A program made the position numbers and the translations under genes. DNA of 64,000 bases from Neisseria canis (lineage in GTDB: Bacteria > Pseudomonadota > Gammaproteobacteria > Burkholderiales > Neisseriaceae). The stretch spans positions 2,046,001-2,110,000 of the forward strand of contig NZ_LR134313.1 of the NCBI RefSeq assembly GCF_900636765.1. The letters run 5' to 3'. Shown one piece after another: positions 1 to 7,888 of the stretch (its first letter is position 1; each line of letters opens with the position of its first letter). A model generated the notes under the pieces. It did no database searches. It saw only the letters and a program-made list of their open reading frames with translations, and was not told where the DNA came from.

Positions 1-1
1 G

Positions 2-502
2 AACGCGCTGGCCGTGATTGCAGCCGCCCGCCATGCCGGCGTGGACGTGAAAACCGCCTGCGAAGCCTTGAGCCGATTCAAAAACGTGAAGCGCCGCATG
101 GAAACCAAAGGCGAAGTTAACGGCATTACCGTTTATGACGATTTCGCCCACCATCCCACCGCCATTGCCACCACCGTTGCGGGTTTGCGCCAAAAAGTCG
201 GCAGCGCGCGCATTCTGGCCGTATTGGAGCCGCGTTCCAACACCATGAAATTGGGCACTATGAAAGCCGCCCTGCCGGCAAGCCTGAGTGAAGCCGACCA
301 AGTATTCTGCTATTCCGGCGGCGTGGATTGGGATGTGGCCGAAGCCCTGTCGTCACTCGGCAGCAAACTGCATGCCGGCAGCGATTTCGATGCCTTTGTT
401 GCCGAAATCGCCAAACAGGCGCAAAGCGGCGACCATATCCTGATTATGAGCAACGGCGGCTTCGGCGGCATTCACGACAAGCTGCTCGCTCAATTGAAGT
501 GA
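2..502 (+). CDS. mpl: Murein peptide ligase Mpl, C-terminal part (cut by window start)
   Basis: The open frame runs in from the left edge with no start in the window; about 166 C-terminal residues remain. They contain the Mur-ligase C-terminal signature (YDDFAHHPTAI near the middle) followed by LEPRSNTMKLG and a terminal SNGGFGG stretch, which is the Mpl form of the Mur-ligase C-terminal domain. Mpl is known to reattach recycled L-Ala-D-Glu-meso-DAP tripeptide to UDP-MurNAc in the cytoplasm, feeding peptidoglycan recycling. The ATPase centre lies outside the window. The gene ends before an intergenic region with two miniature repeats and an uptake-sequence hairpin. Assignment rests on the C-terminal domain; MurC is the main alternative but fits less well. 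Confidence 0.88.
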   Translation, partial: NALAVIAAARHAGVDVKTACEALSRFKNVKRRMETKGEVNGITVYDDFAHHPTAIATTVAGLRQKVGSARILAVLEPRSNTMKLGTMKAALPASLSEADQVFCYSGGVDWDVAEALSSLGSKLHAGSDFDAFVAEIAKQAQSGDHILIMSNGGFGGIHDKLLAQLK

Positions 503-526
503 TTTGAAAACTCTGCCAAAACAGGA

Positions 527-670
527 ACTATAGTGATCAACTTAAAAATAGTACGTTCGTCATACTCGGGCTTGACCCGAGTATCTCCTAAAGTTAGCGG
601 AACTCAAGATACTCGGGCCAAGCCCGAGTATGACGGAAATGCCACTAAAATTAAGTGTTTTAACTATAGT
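527..670. repeat. Miniature inverted-repeat element with TATAGT ends and REP-like arms
   Basis: The block starts with ACTATAGTGATCAACTTAA and ends with the imperfect complement of that sequence (TTAAGTGTTTTAACTATAGT). Inside, two 29-base arms (558-586 and 607-635) are inverted copies with one mismatch, each built around CTCGGG-CTTG-CCCGAG. No protein is encoded. The ends resemble those of the Correia-type element at 795-952, which suggests related MITEs. It could fold into one long hairpin or act as a terminator for mpl. Confidence 0.65.
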
Positions 671-690
671 CTGCTTTTTCATACCCCATA

Positions 691-732
691 CCAATAATGC
701 CTGTCTGAATGTTTTCAGACAGGCATTATTGG
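691..732 (+). terminator. Uptake-sequence inverted pair downstream of mpl
   Basis: The arms 691-709 and 714-732 are exact complements and contain TGCCTGTCTGAA and TTCAGACAGGCA, giving a 19-bp stem with a 4-base loop. Paired DUS copies commonly double as Rho-independent terminators in Neisseria. There is no strong T run here. Confidence 0.75.
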
Positions 733-794
733 TCATAACCGGACTGATGCTTAACCTAAACGTGTCGGAATTTAAAATAACCTTAAACTTACCT

Positions 795-952
795 TATAGT
801 TAATCAAATTAATTTTTAATACAAGGCAGCAAGCCGAAGACAGTACAGATAGTACGGGACTAATTTTGTTGCTGCTTCAGCAGCTTACAAAATCGTTCTC
901 TTTGAGCTAAGGCACAGCAACACCGTAGTAAAAGTTAAGTTGATTAACTATA
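795..952. repeat. Correia-type repeat element, complete copy
   Basis: The 158-bp element is bounded by TATAGTTAATCA and its exact complement TGATTAACTATA. Read on the minus strand, its core contains CTTAGCTCAAAGAGAACGAT, GTACTATCTGTACTGTCT and CGGCTT, which I recognise as conserved core segments of the Neisseria Correia repeat enclosed element. The classical ends are TATAGTGGATTAA; here they are TATAGTTAATCAA. A second copy lies at 62010-62153. The element ends 3 bases from the stop codon of the leftward gene at 955, so it sits at that gene's transcript end. Confidence 0.8.
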
Positions 953-954
953 AT

Positions 955-1392
955 CTACCTCGGAGCTGCATTTCCCTCCGAAACCGCACTGCCAACCGAA
1001 AGCCCGTTCAACTTATCCTGCGCCTTTTTCACTTCGGCTTCCAAACCCGCAATGCGTTCGAGGTAGCGCGCATAATTGCGTTCGTTACCGTAGCGCACTT
1101 TTTTCCCTTCTTCCAAAGCGCGCTGCGCATCTTTCACTTTTTTCTCCGCAGCCTGATAAGCCGGATCGGGAGCAGGCTCGGGTGCAGGAGCCGGCGGCGT
1201 ATAGTGTACCGGCTTGGCCGGTTCTGCCGAATAAATGCTCGGGCGGCCTATATCGGCTTTTTTGCAATTCGCCGAACCTGCATTCTGCGTATACACTTTA
1301 TTGCCGTAGCGGTCGGTGCAGGTAAACACTTCTGCGTGCGCAAAAGGCAGCGCAACCCAATACAGCAAAGACAAAATCAGAGCTTTTTTCAT
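955..1392 (-). CDS. Small secreted protein, DUF4124-like
   Basis: The frame remains open to 1569, but residues upstream of 1404 look non-coding. The chosen ATG at 1392 follows GGAAAA at suitable distance and begins a clean signal peptide (MKKALILSLLYWVALPFAHA, cleavage before EVFTC). The mature protein of about 125 residues starts with a two-cysteine motif (CTDRYGNKVYT...C) typical of DUF4124-like periplasmic proteins, followed by a Pro-rich linker and a charged coiled-coil-like C-terminus. The family has no well-defined function. The start could alternatively be ATG 1404. It stands alone, with a Correia-type element at its 3' end and an uptake-sequence hairpin upstream. Confidence 0.65.
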   Translation of the reverse strand: MKKALILSLLYWVALPFAHAEVFTCTDRYGNKVYTQNAGSANCKKADIGRPSIYSAEPAKPVHYTPPAPAPEPAPDPAYQAAEKKVKDAQRALEEGKKVRYGNERNYARYLERIAGLEAEVKKAQDKLNGLSVGSAVSEGNAAPR

Positions 1393-1501
1393 ACGTTTTT
1401 CCATGTAAATTATTTTTTGATTATAGCCGAATCCGCCTCCCAACGGTTCGCGGCCCGTTTCACGCCCTGCACAAGTTGTGTAAAAAGGCGGCATATTCGG
1501 T

Positions 1502-1537
1502 AAATGCCTGTCTGAAAGCTTTTTCAGACAGGCATTT
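1502..1537. terminator. Uptake-sequence inverted pair between divergent genes
   Basis: The arms 1502-1517 and 1522-1537 are perfect 16-base complements containing the DUS. It lies between a leftward gene (starting 1392) and a rightward gene (starting 1633), so it terminates neither in the usual sense. It may simply be an uptake site or insulate the two promoters. Confidence 0.7.
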
Positions 1538-1632
1538 ATCTTCAACAAATCCCAAATGTAAAGCCGCATACAAGCCGCCGGTATGGTAGAATATTGCCCA
1601 TTTTTGACAACAACTTTTTAGGGTATCTCAAC

Positions 1633-3261
1633 ATGATTTCTACCAACGGCATAACCATGCAGTTCGGCGCCAAGCCGCTGTTTGAAAACGTATCCGTCAA
1701 ATTCGGCGAAGGCAACCGCTACGGCTTGATTGGTGCCAACGGTTCGGGCAAATCCACCTTCATGAAAATTCTCGGCGGCGATTTGGAGCCGACCAGCGGC
1801 GAAGTGGCCATTGAAAACGGCGTGCGTTTGGGCAAGCTGCGTCAAGACCAGTTCGCTTACGAAGATATGCGCGTGCTGGATGTGGTGATGATGGGGCACA
1901 CCGAAATGTGGGCGGCGATGACCGAGCGTGATGCCATTTACGCCAATTTGGAAGCCACAGAAGACGATTACATGAAAGCGGCTGAGCTGGAAGCCAAGTT
2001 TGCCGAATACGACGGTTACACCGCCGAAGCGCGCGCGGCCGAGCTTTTGAGCGGCGTAGGCATAGAAGAATCCCTGCACAACGCGCAAATGAGCGAAGTC
2101 GCCCCCGGCTTCAAACTGCGCGTATTGTTAGCGCAAGCCTTGTTTTCCAAACCCGACGTATTGCTGCTCGACGAGCCGACCAACAACTTGGACATCAACA
2201 CCATCCGCTGGCTCGAAGGTGTGTTGAACCAATACGATTCGACCATGATCATCATTTCGCACGACCGCCACTTTTTGAACGAAGTGTGCACCCATATGGC
2301 CGACGTGGATTACAACAGCATCACCATCTACCCCGGCAACTACGATGACTACATGCTGGCTTCCGCGCAATCCCGCGAACGCGCCCTGAAAGACAACGCC
2401 AAAGCCAAAGAAAAGCTGCAAGAGCTGCAAGAATTCGTGGCACGCTTCTCGGCCAACAAATCCAAAGCCCGCCAAGCCACCAGCCGCTTGAAACAGGCCG
2501 ACAAAATTAAAGCCGAAATGGTGGAAGTGAAACCCTCCACCCGCCAAAACCCCTATATCCGATTTGAAACCGACGAAAAAGCCAAGCTGCACCGCCAGGC
2601 AGTGGAAGTGGAAGGTTTGGCAAAATCTTTTGAAAACACCTTGTTCAAGAACCTCAATTTCATGCTGGAAGCAGGCGAGCGCTTGGCTGTTATCGGCCCG
2701 AACGGCGCAGGTAAATCCACCTTGCTGAAACTGTTGGCCGGCGCATTCAATCCCGAATACAGCGAAGGTATCCAGCCCGATGCCGGCACCATCAAATGGG
2801 CGGAAAAAGCCAATGTCGGCTACTATCCGCAAGACCATGAAAACGATTTCGATGTGGATATGAACCTCACCGAATGGATGCGTCAGTGGGGTCAGGAAGG
2901 CGACGACGAACAGGTTATCCGCGGCACGCTCGGCCGTTTGCTGTTCGGCAGCAACGACGTGGTCAAACAGGTACAGGTGCTTTCGGGCGGAGAGAAAGGC
3001 CGTATGCTTTACGGCAAGCTGATTCTGCTTAAACCGAACGTGCTGATTATGGACGAACCGACCAACCACATGGATATGGAAAGCATCGAATCCTTAAACA
3101 TGGCTTTGGAAAAATATAAAGGCACCTTGATTTTCGTATCGCACGACCGCCAGTTTGTATCTTCATTGGCCACCCAAGTCATCGAGCTGGACGGCAAAGG
3201 CGGCTACGAACACTATCTAGGCGATTACGAAAGCTATCTGGAGAAAAAAGGCTTGGTGTAA
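1633..3261 (+). CDS. ybiT: ABC-F family ATPase YbiT
   Basis: The protein of 542 residues has two ABC ATPase domains and no membrane segments, as in ABC-F translation factors that bind the ribosomal E site. The first domain shows GANGSGKST and [11 protein letters not shown]; the linker is charged and helical ([16 protein letters not shown]); the second shows [23 protein letters not shown] and [11 protein letters not shown]. Start, length and linker match Escherichia coli YbiT rather than EttA or Uup. The start at 1633 was preferred over an in-frame ATG at 1594 because it follows a TAGGG ribosome site and gives the family N-terminus ([12 protein letters not shown]). An uptake-sequence terminator follows the gene. 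Confidence 0.93.
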   Translation: MISTNGITMQFGAKPLFENVSVKFGEGNRYGLIGANGSGKSTFMKILGGDLEPTSGEVAIENGVRLGKLRQDQFAYEDMRVLDVVMMGHTEMWAAMTERDAIYANLEATEDDYMKAAELEAKFAEYDGYTAEARAAELLSGVGIEESLHNAQMSEVAPGFKLRVLLAQALFSKPDVLLLDEPTNNLDINTIRWLEGVLNQYDSTMIIISHDRHFLNEVCTHMADVDYNSITIYPGNYDDYMLASAQSRERALKDNAKAKEKLQELQEFVARFSANKSKARQATSRLKQADKIKAEMVEVKPSTRQNPYIRFETDEKAKLHRQAVEVEGLAKSFENTLFKNLNFMLEAGERLAVIGPNGAGKSTLLKLLAGAFNPEYSEGIQPDAGTIKWAEKANVGYYPQDHENDFDVDMNLTEWMRQWGQEGDDEQVIRGTLGRLLFGSNDVVKQVQVLSGGEKGRMLYGKLILLKPNVLIMDEPTNHMDMESIESLNMALEKYKGTLIFVSHDRQFVSSLATQVIELDGKGGYEHYLGDYESYLEKKGLV

Positions 3262-3285
3262 CCCGCATCAGCATCAGCATCAATC

Positions 3286-3320
3286 ATGCCTGTCTGAAAC
3301 GGCTTTCAGACAGGCATTTT
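3286..3320 (+). terminator. Uptake-sequence terminator after ybiT
   Basis: The arms 3286-3299 and 3304-3317 are 14-base complements with DUS cores, a 4-base loop and a following TTT run. Confidence 0.8.
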
Positions 3321-3421
3321 ATAAAAACCAACCGCAACGTCGGCTCTGCATTCCTACGCCCCGTATTGGTGGTTGAACCTGTTTGGCTATATAATAAACA
3401 GCCCTGCAAAAAGGAAATCTC

Positions 3422-3898
3422 ATGCGAAAAATCCTGCTTGCCGCAGCCATACTTGCCGTATCGGCATGCGGTTTTCATCTGAAAGGCACACAGCCTTACG
3501 ACAAACTGCCTTACACCGCATGGCGTGTCGACGGCGGCGCTTTGCAGCAAGTGTTGGAAAACGCATTACGCCGTGCAGACGGCAAGCCCGTTGACGCTTC
3601 TCAGGCTCAGGCAGTCATCGCCGTAAGCCATATCGAAGCCCACAAAGATGTACTCACCATCACGCGTGCCGCCACCATCAACGAATATCTGCTGATTTTG
3701 CGCGTTCACGCACAAGCCAGCAGCAATGGCGAAAACCTGGGTGAGCCTATAATCGTAGAAGTACGCCGCAGCATGGATTATGCCGATGGAAAAGTACTCG
3801 GTAAGCAGGAAGAAGAAGCAACCGTTTGGCAAGAAATGCGCCGCGATGCCGCCGAGCAGATTGTGCGCCGCTTGGCATTTTTGAAAGCCGCCCGATAA
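3422..3898 (+). CDS. lptE: LPS-assembly lipoprotein LptE
   Basis: The 158-residue protein begins with a lipoprotein signal (MRKILLAAAILAVSAC, lipobox VSAC with Cys16) followed by GFHLKG, the hallmark start of mature LptE (RlpB). In the family, LptE plugs the LptD barrel in the outer membrane and helps insert lipopolysaccharide or lipooligosaccharide. The length matches neisserial LptE. Its TAA stop overlaps the ATG of holA (TAATG), so the two are translationally coupled, an arrangement conserved in many Proteobacteria. Confidence 0.9.
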   Translation: MRKILLAAAILAVSACGFHLKGTQPYDKLPYTAWRVDGGALQQVLENALRRADGKPVDASQAQAVIAVSHIEAHKDVLTITRAATINEYLLILRVHAQASSNGENLGEPIIVEVRRSMDYADGKVLGKQEEEATVWQEMRRDAAEQIVRRLAFLKAAR

Positions 3899-4905
3899 TG
3901 AGCCTGTTGCCGATAGAAGATTTAGGCAACCATTTGGCGGGCAACCTCAGCCCGCTTTATGTGATTCACGGCGAAGAAGACTTGCTGCGCGTGGAAGCTC
4001 TGGATACCTTGCGTGCGGCAGCCAAACAAAAAGGCTATTTAAACCGCGAAGTCTATACCGCCGACACCCATTTCGATTGGAACGAAATGCTCGCCTCGGC
4101 CAACAGCATGGGGCTGTTTGCCGATTTAAAGCTGATGGAAATCCATATTCCCAACGGCAAGCCGGGCAAAAACGGCGGCGATTCGTTACAAAGCCTGTCT
4201 GAAAACCTGCCCGAAGATACCGTGGTTGTCATTATGATGCCCAAGCTGGAACGTGCGCAGACCCAAGCCAAATGGTTCGGCTCCCTCTCCAAACATGGTA
4301 CGGTTTTGGAAGCCAAAGCCGTAGGCGCTCAGGCGTTGCCGCAATGGATTAACCGCCGCCTGCAACAACACGGCTTGGAAATCGAAGCTGATGCGCTCGC
4401 TTTGTTTGCCGAGCGGGTGGAAGGCAATCTTTTAGCCGCCAAACAGGAAATCGACAAGCTCGCCCTGCTCTACCCGGCAGGCCATTTGGTTAACTTGGAA
4501 GACGCACAAAACGCTGTTGCCAACGTGGCGCGCTTCGATGTGTTCCAACTGTCCTCGGCTTGGATGGGCGGCGATACCGCCCGCGTTGTCCGCTTGATGG
4601 ACGGCTTGGAAGAAGAAGGCGAAGAGCCGGTATTGCTGCTTTGGGCTTTGGCCGAAGACATCCGCACCCTAATCCGCCTGACCGCAGCCTTGAAGCAAGG
4701 GCAAACCGTTGCCAATGTACGCAACAGCCTGCGCCTTTGGGGCGACAAACAAGTATTGGCGCCCAAAGCCGTAAAACGCATACCTGCCGGTCGCCTGATT
4801 GCAGCTTTACAGGAATGCGCGCGAATCGACCGCATCATCAAAGGTGCGGAAGACGGTAAAGCGTGGCCGGCGTTCAAGCAATTGGTTACCGGTTTGGCCG
4901 CATAA
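3898..4905 (+). CDS. holA: DNA polymerase III delta subunit HolA
   Basis: The 335-residue protein matches the clamp-loader delta subunit, which opens the beta sliding clamp during loading. The N-terminus LYVIHGEEDLLRVEA is the typical degenerate P-loop region without a functional Walker A; the middle contains the RFDVFQLSSA segment and the C-terminus a helical collar domain. The ATG at 3898 overlaps the lptE stop, so it is preferred over an in-frame start at 3826 inside lptE. An 11/12 match to the uptake sequence lies inside the gene near 4195. A degenerate DUS follows the stop near 4927. Confidence 0.92.
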   Translation: MSLLPIEDLGNHLAGNLSPLYVIHGEEDLLRVEALDTLRAAAKQKGYLNREVYTADTHFDWNEMLASANSMGLFADLKLMEIHIPNGKPGKNGGDSLQSLSENLPEDTVVVIMMPKLERAQTQAKWFGSLSKHGTVLEAKAVGAQALPQWINRRLQQHGLEIEADALALFAERVEGNLLAAKQEIDKLALLYPAGHLVNLEDAQNAVANVARFDVFQLSSAWMGGDTARVVRLMDGLEEEGEEPVLLLWALAEDIRTLIRLTAALKQGQTVANVRNSLRLWGDKQVLAPKAVKRIPAGRLIAALQECARIDRIIKGAEDGKAWPAFKQLVTGLAA

Positions 4906-5003
4906 AACCGCCTGCCTGCTTTACACTTTCAGACAGACATTCTATCCAATAGATTTATCACAAACCATTTGATTTCAAATACATTAAATAAAGAAAGAAA
5001 AAC

Positions 5004-5456
5004 ATGGATCCGAAAATGTTTATCAAACCCGCCATCAGGATTTCGATTTTCGCCGCAGCAGTGGTAGCCATTCTGATTTTATTCGGCGTAACCTGGTGGA
5101 TTGCCCTGCTTTCCGTACTCGGCGTGATTGCCGTAATCGCCTTGATTGCCTACATCGTTATCCGCCGCCAGCGTAAAAAGTTTACCGACACACTCAAAGC
5201 ATTCAATATCGACCCGCAATCCGGCCGCGTAAACCCCGCGGATTTAAAACGCATGTACAACAGCGGCGGAGATGCGCAAAAACAAGCCGTAATGATTTAC
5301 CGCATGGCAAACAACAACTGCCCTGAAGCCGACGCGCATAAGTTCTTCAAAAGCATGTCGATTTTCAACCGTGCCGAGCAAATGCAGGAAATCCAAAAAA
5401 TGCAGGCACAGCAGCGCAAAGGCAAGGGCAAAGGAAAAGGCAATATGTTCCGTTAA
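5004..5456 (+). CDS. Conserved hypothetical membrane protein
   Basis: I do not recognise a named family. The 150-residue protein has two adjacent hydrophobic segments (about residues 10-30 and 32-52) followed by a basic stretch (RRQRKKF), then a soluble part with a probable helical C-terminus (EQMQEIQKMQAQQ) ending in a Lys/Gly-rich tail (KGKGKGKG). The start follows AAGAAAGA. It lies 98 bases after holA and 16 bases before the left end of an IS30-type element, so any original terminator may have been displaced. Confidence 0.6.
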   Translation: MDPKMFIKPAIRISIFAAAVVAILILFGVTWWIALLSVLGVIAVIALIAYIVIRRQRKKFTDTLKAFNIDPQSGRVNPADLKRMYNSGGDAQKQAVMIYRMANNNCPEADAHKFFKSMSIFNRAEQMQEIQKMQAQQRKGKGKGKGNMFR

Positions 5457-5506
5457 CATACGCCGACGGCGGATTCGGATTTGAAGTGCAACTTTCCATA
5501 ACAGAA

Positions 5507-5537
5507 AAAGGCCGGTATGCGGTAGCATACGGCCTTT
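5507..5537 (+). terminator. Hairpin inside the IS, before the transposase
   Basis: The inverted repeat AAAGGCCG-TATGC / GCATACGGCCTTT lies between the left end of the IS and the transposase start. It could stop outside transcription from entering the transposase gene or hide its ribosome site (AAGAAAG at 5543-5549). The role is inferred. Confidence 0.5.
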
Positions 5538-5555
5538 CCTGCAAGAAAGATTGCC

Positions 5556-6533
5556 ATGAGCTACACACAACTGACCCAAGACGAACGATACCACATCCAA
5601 TACCTGTCCCGCCACCATAGCATCAGCGAAATCGCCAAACGGCTTAACCGCTATAAAAGCACCATCAGCCGCGAAATCAAACGGCACTGCCCACAAGGGC
5701 AGCAATACAGTGCCGAAAAAGCCCAACAGCAAAGCCGGCTTACCAAGCAGCGCAAAAGAAAACCCTATAAGCTCCATTCCCGGCTGATTCAACACATCGA
5801 CACCCTCATCCGACTCAAACTCAGTCCCGAACAAGTGTGCGCCTATTTGCACAAACACCACCAAATCACACTCCACCACAGCACCGTCTATAACTACCTG
5901 CGCGACGACAAAAGCAACGGCGGCACTTTGCGGCAGCATCTCAGAATAGCCGGCAAATCCTACCGTAAACGCTACGGCAGTACATGGAGCAGAGGCAAAG
6001 TACCCGACCGCGTCGGCATTGAAAACCGACCCGCCATCGTCGACCAAAAATCCCGCATCGGCGATTGGGAAGCCGACACCGTCGTCGGCAAAGATCAGAA
6101 AAGCGCATTACTGACCTTGGTCGAGCGGGTTACCCGCTACACCATCATCTGCAAGTTAAAGAACTTCAAAGCCAAAGACACTGCCAACGCCGTCATCAAG
6201 GTATTGAAGGCGCATAAAAACAGGGTACATACCATTACCATGGATAACGGCAAAGAATTCTGCCGACACATCCGAATAGCCCAAGCATTGGAGGCAGAAA
6301 CCTATTTTTGCCGCCCCTACCGTTCTTGGGAGAAAGGGCTGAATGAAAATACCAACGGACTCATCCGCCAATATTTCCCCAAACAAACCGATTTCCGCAA
6401 CATCAGCCATCGGGAGATACGCAGGGTTCAGGATGAACTGAACCATAGGCCAAGAAAAACACTTGGCTATGAAACGCCAAGTGTTTTATTCTTGAATCTG
6501 TTCCAACCTCTACTGCCTGAGTGTTGCACTTGA
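5556..6533 (+). CDS. IS30-family transposase
   Basis: The intact 325-residue protein has an N-terminal helix-turn-helix typical of IS30 (MSYTQLTQDERYHIQYL, then ISEIAKRLNRYKSTISREI) and a DDE catalytic core: IGDWEADTVVGK supplies the first Asp, TMDNGKEF the second, and GLNENTNGLIRQYFPK the Glu. IS30 enzymes cut and join through a circular intermediate and prefer palindromic targets. All three acidic residues are present and the frame is undamaged, so the element may be active. It is the only intact transposase in the window. Confidence 0.93.
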   Translation: MSYTQLTQDERYHIQYLSRHHSISEIAKRLNRYKSTISREIKRHCPQGQQYSAEKAQQQSRLTKQRKRKPYKLHSRLIQHIDTLIRLKLSPEQVCAYLHKHHQITLHHSTVYNYLRDDKSNGGTLRQHLRIAGKSYRKRYGSTWSRGKVPDRVGIENRPAIVDQKSRIGDWEADTVVGKDQKSALLTLVERVTRYTIICKLKNFKAKDTANAVIKVLKAHKNRVHTITMDNGKEFCRHIRIAQALEAETYFCRPYRSWEKGLNENTNGLIRQYFPKQTDFRNISHREIRRVQDELNHRPRKTLGYETPSVLFLNLFQPLLPECCT

Positions 6534-6658
6534 AATTCGAATCTAAGTTACTGATAGAAGCTGAAAAGCAACGTTCCCTGCCCAATCTGCCATTTAGAAA
6601 TCGCAGTAAACTAAAACATGTATTGCAATCTTATCTATAGCCGAATGAAACCATGCCT

Positions 6659-7019
6659 GAGACCTTTATAAAATTCCCCCTCACCCTTAAATTCCCTACC
6701 AAAAGACATTTAGGGGGATTTTTTATGAGCACCTTCTTTCAGCAAAACGCACAAGCCATGATTTCCAACACATCGACCGCTTCCCCCTATTGAAACTTGA
6801 GCAGGTGATTGATTGGCAACCGATCGAGCATACCTGAATCATCAAAGATCCCGCTACCTTCGAGACCTCCGCAGCCGTCCCGCCCATCCCTTGTTATCCA
6901 TGTTCAAAGTCGTTCTCCTCAACCAATGACACAGCCTTTCCGACCCCGAACTCGATCCAGAACCTTATGCCGTTACCGCAACTGGTTGGCACAAGACAAC
7001 ACTTTGGCCGAACTACTGG
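6659..7019 (+). mobile_element. Decayed IS1106-like (IS5 family) fragment
   Basis: The left end GAGACCTTTATAAAATTCCC and the leader with CATTTAGGGGGATTTTTTATGAGCACC match the known start of neisserial IS1106. The fragment breaks off where the IS481-like element begins (about 7019), and its right half is absent. Between 6544 and 6658, after the IS30 end, I see nothing recognisable. Confidence 0.75.
6725..7019 (+). pseudogene. Truncated, frameshifted IS1106-like transposase
   Basis: The start MSTFFQQNAQAMI is the expected N-terminus of the IS1106 transposase. The frame is then lost several times: the segment QVIDWQPIE appears in a shifted frame, an internal stretch of about 75 bases is missing after DPEL, and LCRYRNWLAQDNTLAELL is readable before the sequence stops at the IS481-like boundary. 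The catalytic DDE region is gone, so this is a dead remnant. The parent transposase has about 330 residues. Confidence 0.8.
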
Positions 7020-7882
7020 TGTTAGAAATCGTCGTGTTGTTTACACAACAGGTTGAGAAAAATAAGCCTGCAATACCTCGAAAGGTGTCTCTCCTTTCAA
7101 ACCGCTATATGATTTGACTGTATTGTAGTAATTTACAAATCGGCACAACTCCTTGCGCCGGTGTTCCGAATCTTTAAATTGCCCTTTGTCGTGCCACATC
7201 TCCATCAGCGTGCGTATTACCCGCTCCGCTTTACCGTTGGTTTGTGGTCGGGCGACGCGGGTAACAATTGGCCGATATGGTTCTCATAGCATGCGACGCT
7301 AAACGGATGATTGGCGGCGCTGCCCTTGTATTCCATGCCGTTATCGGAATAAACACACTCTATAGTATAAGGACAGCAGTCGATCACATCTCGCACTAGG
7401 AATTTGGCCGCGCTGGTCGAAGTACGGTCAGGCAAGATGGCCGCATACAGCTTCCGAGAGAAATCATCAATAGCAACAAACAGATAATCCCTCTGTTCGG
7501 TTGCTTTTTGATGGCGCAGTAGCGGCAATCGTTTGGTATCGACATGAACCATCTCGCCAGGATAAGATTTATTGTAGCGTTTGGCTTTTTTCTTTAATTT
7601 CTCTTCAATTTCCCGTTCGACCTTAGCCAGACGTTTCATACCGTATTTAGCCTGTTTTACTCTTCTGGGAGGTCAGCAATTGCAGCCGGGCGGCTTTCAA
7701 TATGCGGTAAATGGTTACTCTGCTGACGTTGTACTGCCTAGCCAAAGAGGTAACGGTGGTTTTGTCTTGGGTATAAGCACACTATATGGCTTGACGGCTA
7801 TGTGGGTTAAGCGGGTGTTTTTATGGATGTTCATACAGAATTGTCTTTCAAATACTGTAAACAACGCTAGGATTTTCTACAG
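7019..7882 (-). mobile_element. Decayed IS481-like insertion element
   Basis: The ends are related inverted repeats: the right end read on the minus strand is CTGTAGAAAATCCTAGCGTT followed by GTTTACA, and the left end is TGTTAGAAATCGTCGTGTTG followed by TTTACA (one gap). The element abuts the IS1106-like fragment and lies 6 bases from the stop codon of the TonB-dependent receptor gene. Exact borders are uncertain by a few bases. Confidence 0.7.
7041..7834 (-). pseudogene. Frameshifted IS481-like DDE transposase
   Basis: Conceptual translation starts MNIHKNTRLT at 7834, loses frame early, regains it in the segment read from 7639 (VHVDTKRLPLL, then YLFVAIDDFSR with the first Asp and YSDNGMEY with the second), shifts again near 7250 and ends with RVIRTLMEMWHDKGQF and TPFEVLQAYFSQPVV at the stop 7041-7043. 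At least two to three frameshifts are visible, so no functional transposase is made. Confidence 0.8.
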
Positions 7883-7888
7883 CATTCC

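Larger units (their letters stand above)
5472..6543 (+). mobile_element. IS30-family insertion sequence, apparently complete
   Basis: The inverted repeats 5472-5492 and 6523-6543 match at 19 of 21 positions (left GATTCGGATTTGAAGTGCAAC). The 1,072-bp element encodes one intact transposase. It resembles the IS1655 type seen in Neisseria, though identity to a named element would need a database comparison. I see no clear short target duplication at the edges. Confidence 0.85.

Noticed and set aside
1405..1569. N-terminal extension of the small secreted protein gene
   Set aside because: The extension crosses the uptake-sequence hairpin, codes no conserved residues and would bury the signal peptide.
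6809..7117. Plus-strand open frame of 102 residues
   Set aside because: It mixes shifted frames of the IS1106-like remnant with antisense IS481-like sequence.
7217..7639. Open frame of 140 residues as an intact transposase gene
   Set aside because: It is only the middle of an IS481-like transposase with both ends in other frames.
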